NCBI GenBank assembly: GCA_946478755.1
Contig: CAMLDJ010000079.1
Location: 1-19,483, forward strand
Direction: 5' to 3'
From: an uncultured Pedobacter sp.
Lineage (GTDB): Bacteria; Bacteroidota; Bacteroidia; Sphingobacteriales; Sphingobacteriaceae
DNA length: 19,483 nt
The translations under genes were made by a program, and so were the position numbers. Below the pieces are notes generated by a model. It was given only the letters and a program-made list of their open reading frames with translations. It ran no database searches and had not been told where the DNA came from. Shown here one piece after another: positions 1 through 6,476 of the stretch (position 1 is its first letter; every line of letters starts with the position of its first letter).

Positions 1-17
1 TTGTGGTTTGTCGACAT
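1..17 (-). CDS. Start of an unidentified minus-strand gene (partial)
   Basis: An ATG on the minus strand begins at position 17 and reads Met-Ser-Thr-Asn-His before leaving the window. Ten bases upstream of it lies a Shine-Dalgarno-like AAAGGAG (minus strand, positions 34-28), and a TAnnTTTG box sits just before that. The spacing from the stop of the RelA/SpoT gene (81) suits a following gene on the same strand. Five codons are too few to identify the product. Confidence 0.4.
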
Positions 18-34
18 AGTTTTTAAACTCCTTT

Positions 35-42
35 CAAAGGTA
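35..42 (-). promoter_or_regulatory. Candidate Bacteroidota -7 box for the gene starting at 17
   Basis: On the minus strand this reads TACCTTTG, a perfect match to the TAnnTTTG -7 element used by the Bacteroidota housekeeping sigma factor. No clear -33 TTG is visible at the expected distance upstream, so the assignment rests on the -7 box and its position about 18 bases before a good ATG. It would let the downstream gene be transcribed separately from the RelA/SpoT gene. Confidence 0.35.
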
Positions 43-80
43 TCAATTTTTTATAAAAACGCTATGATTTATTGTTATTT

Positions 81-2294
81 TTAGGCATCAAAACGGGTTA
101 CTCCGGTTACTCCTTTTACTTCTAACAGATTTTTAATCAGGTTATCCAGATGCTCTTTGTCATTTACAAAGATCATTATCGAGCCATCAAAAATTCCATT
201 ATCTGTATCTACGGTTATAGAACGCATATTTACTTTAAAATCGTTTGATATCACTTTAGTAATGTTGTTGATCAATCCAACATCGTCAATGCCGATAATG
301 TGCAATCCAGTAAGAAAGGTCAGTTCTTTCTGACGGTTCCATTTTGCCTTAACCACCCGGTAGCCATAGTTGGCCATCAGCTGCGCGGCATTAGGGCAAT
401 TTGTGCGGTGTATTTTTATTCCCTCATTGACAGTGACAAAGCCAAAAACATCATCTCCTGGAATGGGGTTACAGCAAGCCGCAAGGGTATAGTCTATTTT
501 TTGAAGGTCTTCACCAATTAACAAAATATCGGATTCAGGCCCTTTTACCTTATGCAGTAAAGCGTCTATCTGCTGGTTGTCATTTTTCTCCGCACCACGA
601 TTCTCTATTTCCTTTTCGCTGGCCAGGTAATCTTTGAGATCTTTTAATTCAATCTTTCCTTTTGCTACAGCAATAAAAAGTTCCTGCGTAGAAGGAAGCT
701 TAAAGAAATAGCTCAGCTTATTTAAGTTATCGGTATTATAAGTGATCTTTAGCGATTTCATTTTGCGCTCTAGTGTTTCCTTGCCCAACTCAGCAACTTT
801 TCTCTTTTCTTCTTTTAGCGAAGATTTGATCTTGGATTTGGCTTTTGCAGTAACTACGATGTTTAGCCAGTCTTCTTTCGGCGACTGTTTACTAGAAGTA
901 ATGATCTCTACCTGATCGCCGTTTTGAAGTTTATACGAAAGCGGTACCAGCTTATGGTTGACCTTGGCACCAATACATTTTGCGCCTACATCAGTATGGA
1001 TCTCAAATGCAAAATCAAGTGCCGTTGCACCAAGTGGTAATTGCAATAAAGCACCTTTAGGCGTGAAAATAAAGATCTCATCAGAGAACAGGTTCATTTT
1101 GAAATCATCCAGGAAATCTAAGGCATTGGCTTCTGGGTTGTTCAGCATTTCCCTTACTTTCATGATCCATTGATCCAGCCCGTTGTCATTGCTCGACTCT
1201 TTATATTTCCAGTGCGCAGCAAAACCTTTTTCTGCAATTTCATTCATGCGCTGTGTACGGATCTGAACTTCAACCCATTGCCCTTTGGGACCCATGACCG
1301 TAGTATGCAGCGATTCATATCCATTTCCCTTAGGGGAGGATACCCAGTCGCGCAAACGGTCGGGGTTTGGGCGGTATAAGTCAGTAACTATAGAATAGGC
1401 CTTCCAGCAGTCGGCCTTCTCATTTTCAGGCGGACTGTCCAATATGATCCTGATTGCAAAAAGGTCATATACTTCTTCAAAAGGGATGTTTTTGCTTTTC
1501 ATCTTGTTCCAGATAGAATGGATGGATTTCGGGCGTCCATAAATGTCTGCTGTTAAGCCCTGCTCGGCCAGTATTTCATTTATAGGCTCTACAAACCTTT
1601 TAATAAAAAGCGTTCTCTCTGCCTTTTTCTCATTCAGCTGCGTTGCAATATATTTATAGGTATCGGGCTCCAGGTACTTCATAGAAAGGTCTTCCAGCTC
1701 AGATTTAATGGCATACAAACCCAGTCTGTGTGCTAGAGGTGCATAAAGGTAAATGGTCTCTGAAGCAATTTTTAGCTGTTTTTGGCGTGGCATGAAGTCC
1801 ATTGTACGCATGTTGTGCAGCCGGTCGGCCAGTTTAATCAGAATTACCCTCACGTCATCAGCAAGGGTGAGCAGCATTTTCCTGAAGTTCTCCGCCTGCA
1901 GGGAGCTGTTATAGTCAAAAACACCTGATATTTTTGTCAGTCCGTCTATGATTTTCGCTGTCTTTTTGCCAAATTCACGTTCAATATCTTCAAGTGTAAT
2001 GTCAGTATCTTCTACTACATCATGTAATAAGGCACAAACAATTGACGTGGTTCCCAAACCAATCTCTTCAGCAGCTATTTGCGCCACAGCAATCGGATGG
2101 TAAATGTAAGGTTCACCTGATTTTCTGCGCATGTTCTTATGGCTTTCCAGGGCCATGTCAAAAGCCTTTCTGATCTCTTTCTTATCACCCCGCTGCATAG
2201 TTGGTTTACAGGCACGTAACAGGGCACGGTATCTTTTTAATATCTCTTGTTTCTCCGCTTCTAAATCTATCACTAATGCGTTTTTCATCGGCAT
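81..2294 (-). CDS. Bifunctional (p)ppGpp synthetase/hydrolase, RelA/SpoT family
   Basis: Cytoplasmic stringent-response enzyme that makes (p)ppGpp from GTP/GDP and ATP and also degrades it. At 737 residues it has the full length of long RelA/SpoT homologues. In order: an HD hydrolase domain (about 45-200) with H66, the H91-D92 pair and the LADRLHN motif at 155-161, all expected in an active hydrolase; a synthetase domain (about 250-365) with GRPKS at 253-257, YDLFAIR at 276-282, GYESLH at 325-330 and VEVQIRT at 341-347; a TGS domain (about 405-467); a Cys-containing zinc-finger-like segment (C607, C608, C633); and a C-terminal ACT domain (about 660-735). Both catalytic halves look intact, so Rel/SpoT-type bifunctionality is expected. 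The start at 2294 has a second in-frame ATG two codons later (M3), which is equally possible. It is divergent from the DUF4294 operon across a 491-bp spacer. Confidence 0.95.
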   Translation of the reverse strand: MPMKNALVIDLEAEKQEILKRYRALLRACKPTMQRGDKKEIRKAFDMALESHKNMRRKSGEPYIYHPIAVAQIAAEEIGLGTTSIVCALLHDVVEDTDITLEDIEREFGKKTAKIIDGLTKISGVFDYNSSLQAENFRKMLLTLADDVRVILIKLADRLHNMRTMDFMPRQKQLKIASETIYLYAPLAHRLGLYAIKSELEDLSMKYLEPDTYKYIATQLNEKKAERTLFIKRFVEPINEILAEQGLTADIYGRPKSIHSIWNKMKSKNIPFEEVYDLFAIRIILDSPPENEKADCWKAYSIVTDLYRPNPDRLRDWVSSPKGNGYESLHTTVMGPKGQWVEVQIRTQRMNEIAEKGFAAHWKYKESSNDNGLDQWIMKVREMLNNPEANALDFLDDFKMNLFSDEIFIFTPKGALLQLPLGATALDFAFEIHTDVGAKCIGAKVNHKLVPLSYKLQNGDQVEIITSSKQSPKEDWLNIVVTAKAKSKIKSSLKEEKRKVAELGKETLERKMKSLKITYNTDNLNKLSYFFKLPSTQELFIAVAKGKIELKDLKDYLASEKEIENRGAEKNDNQQIDALLHKVKGPESDILLIGEDLQKIDYTLAACCNPIPGDDVFGFVTVNEGIKIHRTNCPNAAQLMANYGYRVVKAKWNRQKELTFLTGLHIIGIDDVGLINNITKVISNDFKVNMRSITVDTDNGIFDGSIMIFVNDKEHLDNLIKNLLEVKGVTGVTRFDA

Positions 2295-2560
2295 ATAAAT
2301 TTGTATTTTAAAGGTAATGAAGCTATCCTGGGCTTATTTTTCATGAGTTCTTATTGCTTCTATTTGAATTCAAGGGCTCGCAGGCTCGGTTCATTTCTGT
2401 TTGTGAGTATTCGCTCATAATGGTTTCATCAATATCTTATTATTTGATTTCAGTAATATCTAATTATAGTGGACCATCTCATGATGCCTTTTCGTTGCCT
2501 ACGATGGTTTCACCGCATTTGATTATTTCCTTAATATAATTAAGTTTTTACAAAGATTAA

Positions 2561-2669
2561 CCTGTTAAGAACAATAATTCTACCAAACGGCTGTTTGTCA
2601 TATATTGACATGATGTGAGTGTCACATGGAATGAATTTTCAGTTAACAGATCCAATATATCTTAACAGG
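2561..2669. repeat. 9-bp inverted repeat CCTGTTAAG / CTTAACAGG with a third TTAACAG copy
   Basis: CCTGTTAAG at 2561-2569 is the exact reverse complement of CTTAACAGG at 2661-2669. A further TTAACAG lies at 2643-2649, 19 bp before the last copy. The first copy is also part of a short palindrome TTAACCTGTTAA (2557-2568). Repeated half-sites of this kind can be operators for a dimeric regulator; the distance to the -7 box at 2762 is about 95 bp. Function is inferred only from the repetition. Confidence 0.45.
2613..2627. promoter_or_regulatory. Perfect 15-bp palindrome, possible operator
   Basis: ATGTGA-GTG-TCACAT has perfect 6-bp arms around a 3-bp centre. The arms look like Crp/Fnr half-sites (TGTGA/TCACA), but the spacer is 3 bp and not the 6 bp of a classical Crp site, so no particular regulator is assigned. 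It is preceded at 2596-2610 by another inverted pair, TGTCA-N5-TGACA. Confidence 0.3.
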
Positions 2670-2761
2670 CTTGTTTGTATTATTTACGTAAAAAATATAT
2701 CTATTTCTCGTTAAATGGGTATATTAGATCAGCAATAAAGCAAAAATATAAAATTAGCCCC

Positions 2762-2769
2762 TAACTTTG
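2762..2769 (+). promoter_or_regulatory. -7 box of the DUF4294-gpx-bshB1 operon
   Basis: TAACTTTG is a perfect TAnnTTTG match, 16 bases before the ATG at 2786, with GGAG following at 2771-2774. This arrangement is typical of Bacteroidota promoters with short leaders. No convincing -33 TTG is seen in the A-rich stretch upstream. Confidence 0.55.
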
Positions 2770-2785
2770 CAGGAGTTATAAAATT

Positions 2786-3403
2786 ATGAATTTTTACAGG
2801 TTGTTTATTCCTTTAATTGTCATTATTACAGCTACTTCTGTAAGCGCGCAGGTGAGTACGCTGCCTGTCAAAATGCCTGTTATGGGAAAAAACGATACCA
2901 TTAGAGTTGCCTCAACCAATGAAAACGGGGAAATGATCCCCTGGATCTCTTTAAATGAGGTAGTGATCTATGGCTTCAGAATCTTTAAGTCTCCGGCAGA
3001 TCAGGCCGCATACAACCGCCTCCGGTATAACGTAATGAAAGTAATGCCCTATGCTTTATTTGCTAAGAGAAGATATGAGCAGCTGGAGCGGGAACTGGCA
3101 GTGACAGCCGAAAAAAAGCAACAAAAGAAGCTGGTTAAGCAATGTGATAAAGAAATTAAAGAAATGTTTAACCGCGAAATTAAAGAGCTGACAATAACTC
3201 AGGGACAGATTTTAACTAAATTGATCGACCGGGAGCTCGGCCGAACGACCTATGATATTATAAAAGAAACCAAAGGTGGCGTTACGGCGTTCCTATACCA
3301 ATCTGTGGCGAGAGTGGTAGGCCATAACCTGAAAAGTACATATAGCCCGGAGGAAGACAGGGACATTGAGTCCATTATCATTTCTTCAGGGTTTTACCAA
3401 TAA
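2786..3403 (+). CDS. DUF4294 family secreted/periplasmic protein
   Basis: A 205-residue protein with a signal peptide: basic start, hydrophobic core at about 6-18, and probable cleavage after Ser-Ala near residue 21. The mature part has the look of the DUF4294 family, found in Bacteroidota: an N-terminal strand-rich part with PWISLNEVVIYG, then a charged helical stretch rich in Lys and Glu (about 95-135), then a conserved-looking segment KLIDRELGRTTYDIIKE. The biochemical role of the family is unknown. It is the first gene of an operon, with the peroxidase start only 4 bases after its stop codon, so the two are very probably cotranscribed. The start is well supported by the -7 box 16 bases upstream. 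Confidence 0.8.
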   Translation: MNFYRLFIPLIVIITATSVSAQVSTLPVKMPVMGKNDTIRVASTNENGEMIPWISLNEVVIYGFRIFKSPADQAAYNRLRYNVMKVMPYALFAKRRYEQLERELAVTAEKKQQKKLVKQCDKEIKEMFNREIKELTITQGQILTKLIDRELGRTTYDIIKETKGGVTAFLYQSVARVVGHNLKSTYSPEEDRDIESIIISSGFYQ

Positions 3404-3407
3404 AATT

Positions 3408-3884
3408 ATGTCTGACCTATCTAAAAGCGTGCATCAGTTTAAGGTGAAATTCATTAATGGAACTGAAAAGAATCTCTCAGAATACAAAAACAAGGTGCTG
3501 CTTATTGTTAACATTGCCTCTGCCTGTGGTTTTGCTCCCCAGCTACACGAACTTCAGCAGCTGAGGGAACAGATCGGTACCGAAAACTTTGAAATACTCG
3601 GCTTTCCTTCAAATGACTTTGGCAGACAGGAGCCCCTGGATGGTGAGGATATCCATGCTTTTTGCGAAGTGAATTATGGAGTTAAATTTCCGGTATTTGA
3701 AAAGATCATGGTGCGTGGTGATCAGGCACATCCCTTATTTAAATTTCTTTCAGAAAGCTCCACGCCGAGATGGAATTTCCATAAATACCTGATCAATAAA
3801 GAGGGGAAGGTAGTTGATTACTTTTTTCCATTTACAAAACCGCTTTCTTCGAAAGTAAAAAAGAAGATACAGCGGTTGTTTTAA
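3408..3884 (+). CDS. Glutathione peroxidase family protein, 2-Cys type
   Basis: Thiol peroxidase of 158 residues, probably cytoplasmic as no signal peptide is seen. The GPx signature NIASACGF (35-42) carries the peroxidatic Cys at C40. The catalytic tetrad appears complete: C40, Q74 in FGRQEP, and W122-N123 in RWNFHKYL. A second cysteine, C86 in FCEVNYGVKFP, lies 46 residues after C40, the same spacing as the peroxidatic and resolving cysteines of yeast Gpx3. This suggests a 2-Cys mechanism reduced by thioredoxin-like partners and not strict glutathione use. The usual FPCN is FPSN here, so the third family cysteine is absent. An earlier TTG (3366) would overlap the upstream gene; ATG 3408, which gives the normal family length, is chosen. 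Second gene of the operon, 24 bases before bshB1. Confidence 0.92.
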   Translation: MSDLSKSVHQFKVKFINGTEKNLSEYKNKVLLIVNIASACGFAPQLHELQQLREQIGTENFEILGFPSNDFGRQEPLDGEDIHAFCEVNYGVKFPVFEKIMVRGDQAHPLFKFLSESSTPRWNFHKYLINKEGKVVDYFFPFTKPLSSKVKKKIQRLF

Positions 3885-3908
3885 TTTTTTAAAGCACTAT
3901 AAGCATAT

Positions 3909-4625
3909 ATGAAGTTAGATATACTGGTACTCGCCGTTCATCCGGATGATGCGGAATTGGGATGTTCGGGAACTATTTTAAAGCACATCGCTGCAGGGAA
4001 AAAAGTAGGGATCATTGATCTTACAAGAGGCGAACTGGGTACACGGGGATCGGCAGAGATCCGCGATCAGGAAGCCGCAGATTCAGCAAAGATTATGGGG
4101 CTGCATGCACGTGAGAACCTGCGGTTTAGGGACGGATTTTTCGAGAACAATGAAGCTCATCAGCTGGAAGTAGTTAAAATGATCCGCAAGTACCGGCCGG
4201 AAATCGTGCTGAGCAATGCGCTTCAGGACAGACATCCTGATCACGGCCGGGCAGGGGATCTGGCTAATGATGCCTGCTTTTTATCGGGCTTATCTAAAAT
4301 AAGCACAAAGCTGTATGGACAAGCGCAGGAGGGCTGGCGACCGAGGCTGATATTACAGTATATTCAGGACCGATACATTCAACCTGATATTATTATTGAT
4401 ATTACGCCTTATTTTGAAACTAAAATAGCAGCTATCAAAGCATTTAAGACCCAATTCTTTAATCCCGAGCTGGATGAGCCCGATACCTACATCTCTTCAC
4501 CGGATTTCTTTGAAAGCGTAATTGGGCGTGCCCGCGAATTTGGAAAAGCTGTTGGGGGAACTTACGGAGAAGGCTTTACCTCACGCAAACTTTTGGGCAT
4601 AGACAATTTGTTTAATCTGAGGTAG
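3909..4625 (+). CDS. bshB1: Bacillithiol biosynthesis deacetylase BshB1
   Basis: Zinc-dependent N-deacetylase of the LmbE/PIG-L superfamily. It converts N-acetylglucosaminyl-malate to glucosaminyl-malate, the second step of bacillithiol synthesis. The 238 residues match the family length. The AVHPDDAELG motif (9-18) supplies H11 and D14 as zinc ligands with D13 as probable general base, and RHPDHGRA (108-115) supplies H112 as the third ligand. TRGELGTRG (39-47) is characteristic of the BshB1 branch. It follows a thiol peroxidase in what looks like one transcription unit, consistent with a thiol-redox role. bshA and bshC are not in the window and are usually unlinked in this phylum. Confidence 0.93.
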   Translation: MKLDILVLAVHPDDAELGCSGTILKHIAAGKKVGIIDLTRGELGTRGSAEIRDQEAADSAKIMGLHARENLRFRDGFFENNEAHQLEVVKMIRKYRPEIVLSNALQDRHPDHGRAGDLANDACFLSGLSKISTKLYGQAQEGWRPRLILQYIQDRYIQPDIIIDITPYFETKIAAIKAFKTQFFNPELDEPDTYISSPDFFESVIGRAREFGKAVGGTYGEGFTSRKLLGIDNLFNLR

Positions 4626-4705
4626 TTGTCATTAACACCGTTGCTGAATGCGTGAAAAGGTCAACAAAAAGCAGTATATTCTGTTTTTATTTTTAAACAG
4701 CTATC

Positions 4706-6067
4706 ATGGCCAACATCTTTTCATCCCTAAAAAATGCTTATACCCTTTTTAAAAGTGTTGATTTTCAGAAGCTGGAAGCACTTTCGAAAAAGATAGACCT
4801 GCCCAAAATTGTCGATTCTGTTTCTAACCTTGACGAGACCCAGTTACAGGGGCTCATGAAGATGATCGGAACAGCGCACAAAAAAAGGGAATTGCCACCC
4901 ATAGAAGGCGATTTTTATCACCTGGGTGATGAAGCTTTGAAAGACGAGGACAGGGCCCTGCAGCTTAAAGTCCGCGCTTTCCTTGAAAAAGAAGTGAAGC
5001 CCCTTGTAAACAAATACTGGCTTAAAGCGGAGTTCCCTTTTGAGCTGATCCCCAAAATTGCGGAATTAAATATTTGTGGTCTAACCTATCAGGGTTATGG
5101 ATGCCCAGGCAAATCGAATCTGATGGAGGGGATACTCGCGATGGAAATGGCCAGGGTAGATACTTCTATTTCTACGTTTTTCGGTGTGCAAAGTGGCCTG
5201 GCTATGGGTTCTATCTACCTGTTGGGATCCGAATCACAAAAGCAAGCTTGGCTGCCGGATATGCAGCAGATGAAAACAATAGGGGCTTTTGGTTTGACCG
5301 AACCGGAAGTGGGATCTGCTGTAGCAGGGGGGCTGACGACCACCGCTAAAAGGCGGGGAAATAAGTGGGTGCTAAATGGGCAGAAGAAATGGATAGGCAA
5401 TGCTACTTTCTCAGACATTACGGTGATATGGGCCAGGGACGTTGATGACAACCAGGTTAAAGGTTTCCTGGTGAGAAAAGGGACAAAGGGCTTTTTCGTA
5501 GAAAAAATGCTGAATAAGATGGCTCTGCGTATTGTGCAGAACGGACTCATCACCTTGATCGATTGTGAGATTGACGAAGAGGATCGTTTGCAAAACGCCA
5601 ATTCGTTTAAAGATACGGCCAGGGTCTTAAAAATGACGAGGGCAGGGGTAGCCTGGCAGGCCGTAGGCTGTGCAAGAGGAGCATATGAAAGTGCCTTAAA
5701 CTATACAAAAACAAGAAAACAGTTTGGGAAGCCGATCGCTTCCTATCAGCTGATCCAGAACCACCTGGTAGAAATGCTCGCCAACCTTACTGCTATGCAA
5801 ACCCTTTGTTTCCGGCTTTCTCAATTGCAGGACCAGGGCTTATTAGCCGATGAACATGCTTCATTGGCAAAAGTATTCTGTTCCATGCGCACCCGAGATG
5901 TGGTGAGCCGGGCAAGAGAAGTAATGGGTGGCAACGGAATCCTGCTGGAATATGATGTGGCCAGGTTTGTTGCCGATGCAGAGGCTATCTATTCTTATGA
6001 AGGCACCAAAGAGATCAATACACTCATCGTCGGCCGGGCCATTACCGGTTTCTCGGCCTTTGTTTAA
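4706..6067 (+). CDS. Acyl-CoA dehydrogenase, ACX4/glutaryl-CoA dehydrogenase-like branch
   Basis: FAD flavoenzyme of 453 residues catalysing alpha,beta-dehydrogenation of an acyl-CoA. After an unusual N-terminal extension of about 70 residues come the N-terminal, middle and C-terminal acyl-CoA dehydrogenase domains. YQGYGCPG (128-135), GLTEPEVGS (196-204), NGQKKWIGNATF, MLGN-type core helices and YEGTKEINTLIVGRAITG near the end place it with plant short-chain acyl-CoA oxidase ACX4 and glutaryl-CoA dehydrogenase. E432 in YEGT is the likely catalytic base. The Arg that binds the glutaryl carboxylate in human glutaryl-CoA dehydrogenase aligns with a Ser here (SIS, 154-156), so glutaryl-CoA is an unlikely substrate. 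The normally invariant Asp of TEPxxGSD is Ala (A205). It lies 80 bp after bshB1 and may have its own promoter. It is convergent with the next gene, with 4 bases between stop codons. Confidence 0.88.
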   Translation: MANIFSSLKNAYTLFKSVDFQKLEALSKKIDLPKIVDSVSNLDETQLQGLMKMIGTAHKKRELPPIEGDFYHLGDEALKDEDRALQLKVRAFLEKEVKPLVNKYWLKAEFPFELIPKIAELNICGLTYQGYGCPGKSNLMEGILAMEMARVDTSISTFFGVQSGLAMGSIYLLGSESQKQAWLPDMQQMKTIGAFGLTEPEVGSAVAGGLTTTAKRRGNKWVLNGQKKWIGNATFSDITVIWARDVDDNQVKGFLVRKGTKGFFVEKMLNKMALRIVQNGLITLIDCEIDEEDRLQNANSFKDTARVLKMTRAGVAWQAVGCARGAYESALNYTKTRKQFGKPIASYQLIQNHLVEMLANLTAMQTLCFRLSQLQDQGLLADEHASLAKVFCSMRTRDVVSRAREVMGGNGILLEYDVARFVADAEAIYSYEGTKEINTLIVGRAITGFSAFV

Positions 6068-6071
6068 GAGA

Positions 6072-6476
6072 TCAGTTAAAAGGTTTTTTTACGACACTAG
6101 CATTGCCCATTGCAGTTTTTTCGTAAAGGGCAACGCAATACTGGTTAAACTGAGGATCAAAATTTACTTTTCCTGCATACAGGTTCCCGGGAACAGGGCT
6201 TCCAGGTAAAAAGAAATAAACCTTGGTATTGCCGCCTTTATGATGCGGCATGAAATTACCGTAAGCTGCCATTTCTGCTGCAGCAGTATCCGTTACGGTA
6301 ACGGCAAATATGTGTTGTACAGGACCGGTATTGTTGTCGTTACGATAATGGGCAACCTCTTTAAAATCACCCTTCAGGTCATTAACGCCAGGCTGCATAA
6401 ACGTGCCCTTTAACATCCATACCACCAGTACAAGTATCGCTATGGTCAGGACAGTGCTTAGTTTTTTATTTCCCAT
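6072..6476 (-). CDS. Small membrane-anchored protein of unknown function
   Basis: A 134-residue protein that I do not recognise. It has a short basic N-terminus and one strongly hydrophobic segment (about 7-22, with LTIAILVLVVWML) that is probably an uncleaved membrane anchor, leaving a roughly 110-residue domain outside the cytoplasm. That domain contains QHIFAVTVTD, a FMPHHKGGNTKVYFFLPG stretch and a C-terminal FDPQFNQYCVALYEK segment, suggestive of a small beta-rich fold. Its ATG overlaps the TAA stop of the lysine transaminase by one base (TAATG), so it is very probably translated by coupling from the same mRNA. A role linked to the transaminase is possible but unproven. Confidence 0.7.
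   Translation of the reverse strand: MGNKKLSTVLTIAILVLVVWMLKGTFMQPGVNDLKGDFKEVAHYRNDNNTGPVQHIFAVTVTDTAAAEMAAYGNFMPHHKGGNTKVYFFLPGSPVPGNLYAGKVNFDPQFNQYCVALYEKTAMGNASVVKKPFN

Larger units (their letters stand above)
2295..2785. other. Long divergent intergenic region with repeats and palindromes
   Basis: A 491-bp AT-rich spacer between the RelA/SpoT gene and the DUF4294 operon. The only plus-strand frame of any length (2354-2539, 61 residues) shows no recognisable domain. The distal half holds three copies of TTAACAG (2562-2568 inverted, 2643-2649, 2662-2668), a TGTCA-N5-TGACA inverted pair (2596-2610), a 15-bp palindrome (2613-2627) and the -7 box of the operon (2762-2769). No tRNA or known riboswitch was recognised by eye. 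Confidence 0.6.

Noticed and set aside
2354..2539. Open plus-strand frame of 61 residues in the long spacer
   Set aside because: No domain, no clear ribosome site and a composition typical of translated AT-rich spacer.
3408..3884. Glutathione peroxidase with a missing tetrad residue (FPSND in place of FPCNQ)
   Set aside because: The tetrad glutamine is the Gln of FGxQEP, which is present as Q74; the FPCN cysteine is not essential.
4681..4700. Inverted repeat CTGTTT / AAACAG before the acyl-CoA dehydrogenase start
   Set aside because: Only 6 bp with an AT-rich loop containing the T-run; too weak to call a terminator or regulatory hairpin.
4706..6067. Naming the acyl-CoA dehydrogenase glutaryl-CoA dehydrogenase as part of lysine breakdown with lat
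   Set aside because: The carboxylate-binding Arg position holds Ser and the closest resemblance is to ACX4. The two genes are convergent and not in one operon, so a joint lysine pathway is not supported.
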